Shown here: in pieces, positions 56,162 to 64,000 of the stretch
How the letters are laid out: each line of letters opens with the position of its first letter
Position numbering within the stretch: the stretch's first letter is position 1
Source of the DNA: Gemmatimonas sp. UBA7669
GTDB taxonomy: Bacteria; Gemmatimonadota; Gemmatimonadetes; Gemmatimonadales; Gemmatimonadaceae
Direction: 5' to 3'
Assembly (NCBI RefSeq): GCF_002483225.1
Contig: NZ_DLHL01000048.1
Location: forward strand, 1 to 64,000
DNA: 64,000 nt
The notes under the pieces: model-generated
Told to the model about the DNA's origin: nothing
What the model saw: the letters and a program-made list of their open reading frames with translations, nothing else
The model's database searches: none
Program-made: the position numbers and the translations under genes

Positions 56162-57037
56162 ATGGCTTCACTTACTCCCGATCCAGGCGGCCTGCCGCTG
56201 CCGGTTGGTGGCCCACCTGGCGACGATACGCAGGCACAGGGCCGACCCCGGTATCGTCCGCCGATCGGATTGCCACTCTCCCGTCAGCGACGCGCGGCCA
56301 ACTTTCTGCTTGCCGCCGTACTGCACGCGCTCATCATTCTGCTGCTCATTGTGCCCTTCACGTCCCCTGAGCTGCTGGCCACGGTGCTGGGTGCTGGTGG
56401 ACCAGGGCCCGCAGGTGGTGGGGGAGGCGGCAATCGCGGCACGGGTGGACAGGTCAAGCAGGAGCGACTGCAGTTTGTACGCGTAGCGCCGGCTCCCACG
56501 CCGCCACCGGTCCAACGGCCTCCCGAGGTCAAGCCCGTCATTCCGCCGCTGGTCCCGCCGCCGCAGCCCAAGCCGGAGCCCCAGCCCACCCCGCAGCCGG
56601 CGGTCACTCAGCCGGCTGCCGCCACGTCGGGTGAGGTGAAGAGCGAAACCGTGGGCACCGGCGGCGGCTCCGGAAATGACGGCAGTTCGGGCAGTGGCCC
56701 GGGCAGTGGCGGTGGTGTGGGTTCCGGCATCGGCACGGGCCGTGGCAGTGCCGTTGGGCCGGGGACCGGCGGCGGGACGGGTTCCGTCTATCCGCCGGCT
56801 CCTACTGAGCTCTTTTTGCCGCCGCTCCCCGTGCCCAACAAGGCCAAGGGCACGATCGTGGTAGTGTTTGATGTCGATTCCACGGGCAAGGTCATAGACC
56901 TCTCATTCCCGCCCACCAAAGACGGCAATTACAATCGCAAGTTGCGCGAGGCGCTGGCCGCCATTCGCTTTCGCCCCGCGGTCAACGCGCAGGGCGTCCC
57001 CATTCGCGCCAAGACCGAGATTACCTACTCGCTGTGA
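56162..57037 (+). CDS. Second TonB-like energy transducer
   Basis: A 291-residue protein with one membrane helix (about 45-70), a glycine-rich stretch (GGPGPAGGGGGGNRGTGG), a proline-rich spacer (PPLVPPPQPKPEPQPTPQPAVTQPA), a second glycine/serine-rich region (about 165-210) and a C-terminal TonB domain (KGTIVVVFDVDSTGKVIDLSFPPTKDGNYNRKLREALAAIRFRPAV). It is longer than the first TonB of the cluster, mainly through the flexible regions. It may serve a different receptor set with the same motor. Confidence 0.88.
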   Translation: MASLTPDPGGLPLPVGGPPGDDTQAQGRPRYRPPIGLPLSRQRRAANFLLAAVLHALIILLLIVPFTSPELLATVLGAGGPGPAGGGGGGNRGTGGQVKQERLQFVRVAPAPTPPPVQRPPEVKPVIPPLVPPPQPKPEPQPTPQPAVTQPAAATSGEVKSETVGTGGGSGNDGSSGSGPGSGGGVGSGIGTGRGSAVGPGTGGGTGSVYPPAPTELFLPPLPVPNKAKGTIVVVFDVDSTGKVIDLSFPPTKDGNYNRKLREALAAIRFRPAVNAQGVPIRAKTEITYSL

Positions 57038-57107
57038 GTGGTGCAGTGCGGGTACACGAGTGTAGCTTCCGCTGCGCCTACCCCTCCTCCCACCCACAGT
57101 AGACAAC

Positions 57108-58598
57108 ATGGGGCTGTTCGCTCGAAAGCCGATTGCCGCTGTCACGGACAGTGAGCACGGCATGCGCCGCACGCTTGGCGCCGGTGACCTCATCATGCTG
57201 GCCATCGGTGCTGTCATCGGTGCCGGTATCTTCTCCTCCCTGGGCACCGCCGCTGCCGGCGAGACGCTCGCTGACGGCACCATCGTGCGCTACGGCGCCG
57301 GTCCCGCGCTCGTGCTGTCCTTTGTGCTGCTTGGAGCCGTGTGCGGTCTGGCGGCGCTGTGTTATGCCGAGCTGGCCTCCATGATTCCGCAGGCCGGCAG
57401 CGCTTACGCGTATTCCTACGCCACCCTCGGTGAAGTGGTGGCCTGGATCGTGGGCTGGGCCCTCATACTCGAATACGCCGTCGGCAATGTCGCCGTGGCC
57501 ATCGGTTGGGCTGGCTACTTCAATTCGCTGCTGTCGGGATTTGGCCTCGACCTGCCTGGCTGGCTCACCCATGGCTATTGGAACGTGAAGGCCAGTGGTG
57601 ACCCGGCCGTTCGGCAATTGCTTGATACGGCGCCGCGCATCGGACCCATTCCGGTGCTGGTCAATCTGCCGGCCTTTGGTATCGTCGCCGCCATCACCGT
57701 GTTGCTCATGCAGGGCGCGAAGGAAAGCACGCGCGCCAACAACATCATGGTGGTGCTCAAGCTGCTGGTGCTGGCGCTCTTCGTGATCGTGGGCGCCATG
57801 CACATCGATCCGGCCAACTACAAGCCGTTCGCGCCCAACGGATTCCTCGGCATTCACCAGGGCGCGGCCATCGTCTTCTTTGCGTATATCGGCTTCGACG
57901 CCATTTCCACGGCCGCCGAGGAAACGCGCGACCCGCAGCGCAACCTGCCCATCGGAATTCTGGGTGGACTCGCGGTGTGCACGCTCATCTACGTGATTGT
58001 GGGCCTCGTGGCCACCGGCCTCGTGCCCTACGATCAGCTTCGCAGTTCCGACCCGCTGGCCAAGGCGCTGTCGCTGGCCGGTCTCGATACGGCCAGCTGG
58101 ATTGTGGCCGCGGGTGCCGTGGTGTCCATGTCGGCGGTGCTGCTGGTGTTTCAGTACGGCCAGCCGCGCATCTTCTACGCCATGGCTCGTGATGGTCTGC
58201 TGCCGCCCTTTGCCGCCAAGCTCGATCCCAAGACGCGCACGCCCAAGGTCACCACACTCATCACCGGCGTGTGTGTGGCCCTTGGTGCGCTCGTGGCCGA
58301 CGATGCGGCCACCTATGACCTGACCAACATTGGTACACTCGCCGCGTTCTCGGTGGTGTGCATTGGCGTACTGGTGCTGCGCATTCGGGAACCCGATCGC
58401 CCGCGGCCCTTCCGCGTACCCTTTGTCTGGGGCGTGACGCTGCTGGGCGCGGGTGCCTGTGTGTTCGTCATGCGCGGTCTGCCGTCGTCTGCCTGGGTGG
58501 CCTTTGCCGTCTGGATGGCCATCGGCCTCGCGTTCTACTTCGCCTACGGCTACCGCCACTCGGTGCTGCGTCGCCCGAAGTCCGGCGCGTCGTCCTGA
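57108..58598 (+). CDS. APC family amino acid permease
   Basis: A 496-residue transporter with about 12 membrane segments. Family features are LGAGDLIMLAIGAVIGAGIFSSLGTAAAGE in the first helix, CYAELASMIPQAGSAYAYSYATLGE and AYIGFDAISTAAEETRDPQRNLPIGI. The loop length and the last motif are like those of the cationic amino acid transporter branch. It imports an amino acid, the nature of which is unknown. It lies 27 bases before the next transporter gene. Confidence 0.88.
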   Translation: MGLFARKPIAAVTDSEHGMRRTLGAGDLIMLAIGAVIGAGIFSSLGTAAAGETLADGTIVRYGAGPALVLSFVLLGAVCGLAALCYAELASMIPQAGSAYAYSYATLGEVVAWIVGWALILEYAVGNVAVAIGWAGYFNSLLSGFGLDLPGWLTHGYWNVKASGDPAVRQLLDTAPRIGPIPVLVNLPAFGIVAAITVLLMQGAKESTRANNIMVVLKLLVLALFVIVGAMHIDPANYKPFAPNGFLGIHQGAAIVFFAYIGFDAISTAAEETRDPQRNLPIGILGGLAVCTLIYVIVGLVATGLVPYDQLRSSDPLAKALSLAGLDTASWIVAAGAVVSMSAVLLVFQYGQPRIFYAMARDGLLPPFAAKLDPKTRTPKVTTLITGVCVALGALVADDAATYDLTNIGTLAAFSVVCIGVLVLRIREPDRPRPFRVPFVWGVTLLGAGACVFVMRGLPSSAWVAFAVWMAIGLAFYFAYGYRHSVLRRPKSGASS

Positions 58599-58625
58599 GT
58601 TCTTCCGCGATACCTCCTTCCTGAC

Positions 58626-59909
58626 ATGGCTCACCTCTCCTCCGCCACCAACACGACCGCCCCCGCCAAGAAAGGCTTCCTTGGCATCGGCTTCACGGGC
58701 TGGATCGTGATCTCGATGATTGTGGGCATCCTCATCGGATGGCTCGCGCCCGACTTCGCGCCAAACCTCAAGCCCTTCGCCAACATCTTCCTGCGCATGA
58801 TCAAGTCGCTGATCGTGCCGCTGCTCTTCAGCACCCTGGTGGTGGGCATCGCGGGACATGGCGACGACATGAAGAAGGTGGGCAAGCTGGCGCTGCGCTC
58901 CATCATCTACTTCGAGGTGGTGACCACACTGGCGCTGGCCATCGGCCTCATTGCCGTGAATGTGGCCAAGCCGGGTGTGGGGCTCCAGATCGCGCCGGAC
59001 GCGAGCAGCGAAGAATTCCAGGCATTGGCTGGCAAGACGCCCACGTTTGCGTCGGTGCTCGAGCACACGGTGCCCCAAAGTTTCTTTGAGGCGGCGGCAC
59101 AGAACGAGGTGCTGCAGATCGTGTTCTTCGCCATCATCTTCGCGGTGGCGCTGGCACGCGTGGAGGGACCGTCCAAGACGGTCATGCTCGATTGGCTGCA
59201 GTCGCTCAGCGACATCATGTTCAAGTTCGTCGGCATCGTCATGGCCTATGCGCCCATCGGTATCGGCGCGGCCATCGGTGTGACCGTGGGCAAGAGCGGT
59301 CTCGATGTCATGATCAATCTGGCCAAGCTGGTGGGCACGCTGTACGTCTCGCTCATCATCTTCGTGCTCATCGTGCTGGTGCCGACGGCGCTGATCTTCC
59401 GCATCAACCTCAAGCGCTTCTGGGCGCTGGTCAAAGAGCCCTGGCTCATCGCGTTCTCCACGGCGTCGTCGGAGGCGGCGTTCCCGCAGGCCATGCAGGC
59501 CATGGAGAAGTTCGGGGTACCGCGGCGCATCGTGTCCTTCGTGCTGCCCACCGGCTACTCGTTCAATCTCGACGGCAGCACGCTCTATCTGGCCATCGCA
59601 TCCGTGTTCGTGGCCCAGGCAGCCGGCATCGATATGCCGCTGAGCCAGCAGTTGCTCATGATGCTCACGCTCATGCTCACGTCGAAGGGCGTGGCGGCCG
59701 TGCCGCGCGCCTCTCTGGTCATTCTCTCCGGCGCCTTGGCCCAGTTTGGCCTGCCGCTCGAGGGCATTGCCGTCATTCTCGGCGTCGATGCCGTGATGGA
59801 CATGGCGCGCACCTCGGTCAACCTGCTGGGCAACTGCCTCGCCACGGCTGTCATGGGCCGCTGGGAGGGCGAGCTCAAGGAACCCGAGCCGGAGACGGCG
59901 GCCGCCTGA
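58626..59909 (+). CDS. Dicarboxylate/amino acid:cation symporter (DAACS family)
   Basis: A 427-residue GltP/DctA-like transporter with about eight membrane segments and two re-entrant loops. Visible are FSTLVVGIAGHGDDMKKVGKLALRSIIYFEV, the first re-entrant loop IAFSTASSEAAFPQAMQAMEKFG and PTGYSFNLDGSTLYLAIAS, with the substrate-site asparagine/aspartate region (FNLDGS), and VAAVPRASLVILSGALAQFGLP. It imports glutamate, aspartate or C4-dicarboxylates with protons or sodium. Probably co-transcribed with the APC permease. Confidence 0.92.
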   Translation: MAHLSSATNTTAPAKKGFLGIGFTGWIVISMIVGILIGWLAPDFAPNLKPFANIFLRMIKSLIVPLLFSTLVVGIAGHGDDMKKVGKLALRSIIYFEVVTTLALAIGLIAVNVAKPGVGLQIAPDASSEEFQALAGKTPTFASVLEHTVPQSFFEAAAQNEVLQIVFFAIIFAVALARVEGPSKTVMLDWLQSLSDIMFKFVGIVMAYAPIGIGAAIGVTVGKSGLDVMINLAKLVGTLYVSLIIFVLIVLVPTALIFRINLKRFWALVKEPWLIAFSTASSEAAFPQAMQAMEKFGVPRRIVSFVLPTGYSFNLDGSTLYLAIASVFVAQAAGIDMPLSQQLLMMLTLMLTSKGVAAVPRASLVILSGALAQFGLPLEGIAVILGVDAVMDMARTSVNLLGNCLATAVMGRWEGELKEPEPETAAA

Positions 59910-59983
59910 TCGCAGTCGACGTAGAACGGCCTTGTCGCGGATGACGCGGATTGGGCGGCAACTACACGGATAAGAAGACGACT

Positions 59984-60029
59984 GAAGGGCGCGTGTTCGC
60001 AATTTTCCTCTGCGAACTCTGCGCCCTTC
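59984..60029. terminator. Hairpin in an interspersed-repeat-like spacer
   Basis: Nine-base arms GAAGGGCGC (59984-59992) and GCGCCCTTC (60021-60029), with an inner pair TTCGCA/TGCGAA (59996-60001, 60011-60016) and a loop of nine bases. It lies between the converging symporter and regulator genes and may terminate both. The surrounding bases have short direct repeats (GCGGATGACGCGGAT) unlike the coding regions. Confidence 0.6.
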
Positions 60030-60102
60030 ATTTCTCGGCGTGAGCCGTTAGCGGTCTCGCGGTGGAAACGAGTGGCCGTGCAGCAGCTTGATCGTCAACC
60101 TC

Positions 60103-61440
60103 TCACGCTCCCAGTTCGCGCAGACGTTTGTACAGCGTGGTGCGTGTAATGCCCAGAATGCGCGACGCCTCACTCACATTGCCATCACAGGCGCGCATCA
60201 CTGCCGCCACGTGCTGGCGTTCCACCTCGGCCAGCGTGCGCAGCACCACGCCGGTCTCGCTGGGCCCTGTCGGGGTTGAGACACGCTGGGCCGGCTCGCT
60301 CCACACCTGACGCAGGGCATTCGCCGTCAGCACGTCGCTCTCGCCGCTGTGCAGCGCCGCCATGGTCAGGCAGTCCTCGAGTTCCGGCAGGTTGCCACGC
60401 CATGGCAGCGCCGCCAGCAGGTCGGCCGCTTCCTCGCTCAGGCGTTCCGGGCCGGCACCCGTGCGCGCAAACTGCTGGCGCAGCACCACGCGCGCGACGG
60501 CCGCCAGCCCGTCGCGTCCGCGCGCCCGAAGCGGCGGCACCACCAGCGGCATGGGCGCAAACAGATGCATCAGATCACGGTCGAGCTGCTGCGTGGCTTC
60601 CTCGAGCGAAAGCCGACTGCTGACCACCAGGCGGGCACGCGACGGCATGTCCGCGTTTCGCCCACCCTCGGGCGACGAACCGAAATGCCGAGCCAATCGG
60701 GCCTGCGCAGACAGTGGCAGCGACTCCACGAGATGAATGAACATCGTGCCGCGGCGCGCCAGGTGCACCAGGCCACGATCACTGTCCAGGCCGTCACCAC
60801 CGCTCTCACCAAACAGCCGTGCGACCGCCTCGGCCGGCGACTTCTGCGCCGCATTGAGCCGCAGCAGCGGTTCCCATGGGCCGTCGGCGAGACGGTGCAG
60901 CATGGAGGCCGCCAACTGCTTGGCCGTGCCCGCCTCACCCAGCACCAGCAAAGGGCTGCGCTTGCGCGCGAGAATCTGGAGCAGCCGTGCAACCGGTGGC
61001 GTGAGCACCGCCTCCACCGACGGCGCATCGAGCTCTGATTGCGCCGCGGTGAGTCGGTGCTGTCGCAGCAATTGCGCGTGCGCCAGCGCCTTGTCCACCG
61101 TCAGCCGCAGCGTTTCGCGATCGTAGGGCTTGGTGAGATAGTCTTCCGCGCCCTCGCGCATCGCACGAACCGCAACCGTCACCTCGTCGTGGCCTGTGAG
61201 CATGATGACACAGGCATCGGGGTCGAGGCGACGCAATTGGGCCAGCACGGCAAAACCGTCCAATGGGCGCATGCTCACATCGAGGATGACCACGTGTGGG
61301 TCATGCGCCTGATACAACGCCGCCGCTTCCTCGGCATGCGTGGTGGTGATGACCTGATACGCCGTGTTGCGAAACGACGCCACGATGCCGGCCACGATGG
61401 CCGGATCATCGTCCACAATCAGCAGGCGGGCGTCGGTCAC
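60103..61440 (-). CDS. NtrC-like response regulator with lost ATPase motifs
   Basis: A 445-residue regulator with a receiver (Asp54 in VVILDVSMRPLDG, Lys104), an NtrC-type central domain (about 145-370) and a C-terminal Fis-type HTH (AVMRACDGNVSEASRILGITRTTLYKRLREL). The ATPase is degraded: Walker A reads GEAGTAKQ (168-175), GAFTGA is missing, and the Walker B DE is His236-Leu237 (GTMFIHLVES). ATP-driven sigma54 activation is not expected. The GTG start at 61440 has GAGG eight bases upstream. It lies 10 bases after the kinase gene of the same operon. Confidence 0.88.
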   Translation of the reverse strand: MTDARLLIVDDDPAIVAGIVASFRNTAYQVITTTHAEEAAALYQAHDPHVVILDVSMRPLDGFAVLAQLRRLDPDACVIMLTGHDEVTVAVRAMREGAEDYLTKPYDRETLRLTVDKALAHAQLLRQHRLTAAQSELDAPSVEAVLTPPVARLLQILARKRSPLLVLGEAGTAKQLAASMLHRLADGPWEPLLRLNAAQKSPAEAVARLFGESGGDGLDSDRGLVHLARRGTMFIHLVESLPLSAQARLARHFGSSPEGGRNADMPSRARLVVSSRLSLEEATQQLDRDLMHLFAPMPLVVPPLRARGRDGLAAVARVVLRQQFARTGAGPERLSEEAADLLAALPWRGNLPELEDCLTMAALHSGESDVLTANALRQVWSEPAQRVSTPTGPSETGVVLRTLAEVERQHVAAVMRACDGNVSEASRILGITRTTLYKRLRELGA

Positions 61441-61450
61441 GCGGGCGGCC

Positions 61451-62404
61451 TCAAGCGACTTCCATGCCCAGCAGACGACGGGCCCGGCGCACGGCACCGC
61501 GTGCGGCATCCACCTCGTCGTTGCGAATCATGGCGCCCGGCACCGCACTCTTGAGACGCTGCTCGAGTCGCTTGCGCACCAGCGAACCACGCGAGAGCAA
61601 ACCGCCGGAGAACGCCACGGGAATGGCGGCGCGCTCGTCCACGAAGCAGCGCCGCGCGAGCGTGCGCACATGCAGCGCGAGTTCTTCCACGCAGAAGCTG
61701 ATGAGCGCGTTGGCCCGCAGGTCGCCGCTGGCCGCCACCTGCAGAATCACGGGCGCAAGCTGCGCAAAGGTGCCGGGCGTGGCGGCCGCCGCCCACGGAA
61801 TGACGTCATCGAGCTGTTCGAGCTCGAGCGCGGTGAGAATGGCACCGGTGAGGGCCGTCTCGGGTTCGCGGCCATCCTGCGCGGCCGTGACCACACTGAG
61901 TGCCTTGCGGCCGAGCCACGCCGCGCTGCCCTCGTCTCCCACGTTGGGGCCCCAGCCGCCGCAGCGTTCGATACGACCATCGGGCGCCTTGGAGAAGGCC
62001 ACGCTGCCTGTGCCGGCAATGAGCAGCACGCCTGCGGAATCGCCAAAGGCGTCGTCCATGGCAATGGTGGCATCGGCCTGTACCGACACGTCGTCGGCAA
62101 TGCGTCGCTGCGCCAATGCCGACCAGAGCGCCTGCGCTGCCCGCTCCTGACCGGCGCCGGCCACACCCACGACACATACGGCCGGCCTCGTGTCCGTGCG
62201 CTCCGCCGACGCCAGCGCCTCACCGATCAACGCCTTGATGATGTCGGCTGCCGCATGTTCCTGGCCGGGACGCAGCGCCGTCGCGCCGCCTTCCACTCGC
62301 GCCAGGACAACGCCGTTGGCATCACTCAGCAGCACCCGCGTGCGGCTGCCGCCTCCATCAACCCCAACGACCAGCGGCGTCGGATCCAGTGGTCCCGCAC
62401 TCAT
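61451..62404 (-). CDS. BadF/BadG family kinase, N-acetylglucosamine kinase-like
   Basis: A 317-residue ASKHA-fold kinase. The first phosphate motif LVVGVDGGGSRTRVLLSD is typical of BadF/BadG/N-acetylglucosamine kinases, and VLLIAGTGSVAFSKAPDGRIERCGGWGPNVGDEGSAAWLG contains the second phosphate loop and conserved aspartates. It probably phosphorylates N-acetylglucosamine or N-acetylmuramate-derived sugar in the cytoplasm. The ATG at 62404 overlaps the transporter stop (TGATG); a GTG one codon upstream is possible. The link to the transporter suggests import followed by phosphorylation. Confidence 0.85.
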   Translation of the reverse strand: MSAGPLDPTPLVVGVDGGGSRTRVLLSDANGVVLARVEGGATALRPGQEHAAADIIKALIGEALASAERTDTRPAVCVVGVAGAGQERAAQALWSALAQRRIADDVSVQADATIAMDDAFGDSAGVLLIAGTGSVAFSKAPDGRIERCGGWGPNVGDEGSAAWLGRKALSVVTAAQDGREPETALTGAILTALELEQLDDVIPWAAAATPGTFAQLAPVILQVAASGDLRANALISFCVEELALHVRTLARRCFVDERAAIPVAFSGGLLSRGSLVRKRLEQRLKSAVPGAMIRNDEVDAARGAVRRARRLLGMEVA

Positions 62405-63936
62405 CACGCGTTCCTCGAAACAGGAGAGCCAGCCCCGTCAGCTGACGAGGGAATGAACGACATCAGCACACCCGTGGTGAATGTCAGGGTGGTGCCGATC
62501 AGCACATACCACGGCCAGGCAATGACGGTAAACGGCGCCAGGGTGGGCGCCAGCGCCGGGAACCAGCCGCTCAGTGCCTTGGCAAACACCACGAAGCTCA
62601 TGGTACCGATGCCCACCACCATGCCGGTAATGGCATCACGTTGCTTCGCCCGCGGCACCAGCATGGCGAGAAAGAATGCGCCAAGCAAGCCGCCATAGGT
62701 GAACGAGGCAATCGACAGCGCGATCGTCACCACCGGTGTGCCTTCGTTCTTGTACAGCATGGCGCCGCCAAGAAGAATGGCCGCCCACAGAAGGGTGAAC
62801 AGCTTGCCCACCCGCAACACGCCCGGATCTTCGGCACGCTTGCCGGTCAGCGGCAGATACAGATCGTGCAGCGACGCCGCCGCCAACGAGTTGAGCGCGC
62901 CACTCACGGTACTCATGGCCGCCGCAAGAATGGCGGCAATAACCAGGCCCGTCAGGCCGGACGGCATCACTTCCACGATGAATCGCGGGAAGATGGCGTC
63001 CGGTCGCGCAAAGGCTTCGCCCTGATAGAACGCAAAGAGCCCGATGCCGATGAACAGGAACATCGTGAACTGCGCAAACACCACGAGGCCGCTGCCCATG
63101 AGCGCCTTGCGGGCGTCGGTCAACGAGCCCGACGCCATGAGGCGCTGCACGATCAGCTGGTCGGCGCCGTGCGAGGCCATGGACAGAAAGCCACCACCAA
63201 TCAGGCCAGCCCACAGCGTGTGCGGTCGATCGATGCCGGAGTAGGTGTCGAGCCACTGCAGTTTGCCCTGGCCGCGCGCGCCATTCAGGATGGCGGTCCA
63301 GCCACCTTCCACGCCCTCGCCCAGCAGCCACAGCGCCGCCACGCCACCCAGCACGTACACACCTGTCTGCACGACGTCGGTCCACACCACCGCGCGCATG
63401 CCGCCGTGGTATGTGTACAGCACCGTGAACGCGCCGAGAATCAGAATGGACAGCGGCCCCACATACTCGGGCGGCACCACCGGCCCGATGATGAGGCCAA
63501 TGGGAATGGCGGTGGCGAAGACGCGCACCGAATCACCAAAGGCGCGCGTCGCCATGAACACCACCGACGCAAAACGTCGCGTGCCAAGACCGAAGCGGCG
63601 CTCGAGCAGGGCGTAGGCCGTGACCAGCTCGCCCTGGTAGTAACGCGGCAGCAGCGTGTAGGAGATCACCACGCGACCCAGGATGTAGCCGGCCGCCACC
63701 TGCAGAAACGACAGATTGCCGACGTAGGCCAAACCGGGAATCGAGATGAAGGTGAGCGCGCTCGTTTCGGTGGCCACCACCGAAAACAGAATGGCCCACC
63801 AGGGAATGCGCTGACTGGCCACGAAGTAGTCGCGCGCATCCTTCTGATCGCGGCCCAGCCAGATGCCGAGCCAGGTGGTGCCCACCAGATAGGCGATGAG
63901 CACCAGCCAGTCGAGGCCCGTGAAGCCGCCGCTCAT
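62404..63936 (-). CDS. Sodium:solute symporter (SSS family)
   Basis: A 510-residue transporter with about 13 membrane segments of the SSS fold. Recognisable are LDWLVLIAYLVGTTWLGIWLGRDQKDARDYFVASQRIPWWAILFSVVATETSALTFISIPG, the sodium-site-rich first helices, and AAILAAAMSTVSGALNSLAAASLHDLYLPL. It imports sugars, sialic acid or related solutes with sodium. The GGAGG before the ATG at 63936 supports that start. It is the first gene of the minus-strand unit with the kinase and the regulator. Confidence 0.88.
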   Translation of the reverse strand: MSGGFTGLDWLVLIAYLVGTTWLGIWLGRDQKDARDYFVASQRIPWWAILFSVVATETSALTFISIPGLAYVGNLSFLQVAAGYILGRVVISYTLLPRYYQGELVTAYALLERRFGLGTRRFASVVFMATRAFGDSVRVFATAIPIGLIIGPVVPPEYVGPLSILILGAFTVLYTYHGGMRAVVWTDVVQTGVYVLGGVAALWLLGEGVEGGWTAILNGARGQGKLQWLDTYSGIDRPHTLWAGLIGGGFLSMASHGADQLIVQRLMASGSLTDARKALMGSGLVVFAQFTMFLFIGIGLFAFYQGEAFARPDAIFPRFIVEVMPSGLTGLVIAAILAAAMSTVSGALNSLAAASLHDLYLPLTGKRAEDPGVLRVGKLFTLLWAAILLGGAMLYKNEGTPVVTIALSIASFTYGGLLGAFFLAMLVPRAKQRDAITGMVVGIGTMSFVVFAKALSGWFPALAPTLAPFTVIAWPWYVLIGTTLTFTTGVLMSFIPSSADGAGSPVSRNA

Positions 63937-64000
63937 CGCGACGCCTCCACGGAGCACACCAGCCGCGACTCAGCCCGACGCCAGCCGTCAGGCGATGACA

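Noticed and set aside
57078..60002. Long open frame (about 974 codons) on the minus strand across the two transporter genes
   Set aside because: Rich in His, Arg and Gly with no domain-like motif; antisense shadow of the transporter genes in a GC-rich genome.

Overview
The window is about 64 kb of GC-rich bacterial chromosome with dense genes, many 1-4 base stop/start overlaps and frequent GTG starts. The gene set suggests Gemmatimonadota, probably a Gemmatimonas relative: an alternative complex III operon in the order actABCDEF, large S9 peptidases, TonB/plug-type proteins, a DUF4394 lipoprotein and two-component systems with an NtrC-like flavour. The phylum is an inference from gene content; no rRNA or other marker gene is present. 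One tRNA gene (Ala, anticodon TGC) is present. No CRISPR array, transposase, integrase or phage gene was seen.

Layout. Positions 1-453 hold no supportable gene. 454-10800: secreted amidohydrolase, DUF502 membrane protein, large secreted S9 peptidase with an AIM24-family protein, arginine decarboxylase speA with a Yip1-like membrane protein, a TauE/SafE exporter and a manganese-type superoxide dismutase. 10874-20877: DedA protein followed by a glycan-catabolism locus: GH38 alpha-mannosidase, two DppB/DppC permeases, a family 5 solute-binding protein and a heparinase II/III-like lyase, with no ATPase subunit. 20911-24750: four tightly coupled genes (TrmJ-like methyltransferase, class III aminotransferase, two amidohydrolase_2 proteins, the second lacking the usual metal ligands). 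24993-32713: the complete actABCDEF operon of the respiratory quinol:electron acceptor oxidoreductase, closed by a strong terminator.

32797-36912: a plug-like TonB-associated protein, a DUF481-like outer-membrane protein and PEP synthase. 37064-40790 is the most unusual segment: a tRNA-Ala gene is followed by a 47-base repeat that recurs identically 3.59 kb downstream, and the two copies bracket BlaI, an M56 membrane peptidase with a SecD-like tail, and a secreted class C type serine hydrolase. A palindromic operator and promoter lie in front of blaI. 40838-47853: a hypothetical protein, a collagen-repeat/DUF4394 lipoprotein, NfeD plus flotillin, a REC-GGDEF-EAL protein, a peroxiredoxin and Hsp20.

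48130-53444: two two-component systems (PAS kinase plus NtrC-like regulator with a modified sigma54-contact loop; OmpR regulator plus kinase). 53561-57037: a TonB-ExbB-ExbD-ExbD-TonB energy-transduction set. 57108-59909: an APC amino acid permease and a dicarboxylate/amino acid symporter. 60103-63936 (minus): a sodium:solute symporter, a BadF-type N-acetylglucosamine kinase and an NtrC-like regulator whose ATPase motifs are lost; together these look like a small amino-sugar uptake and phosphorylation operon with its own regulator.
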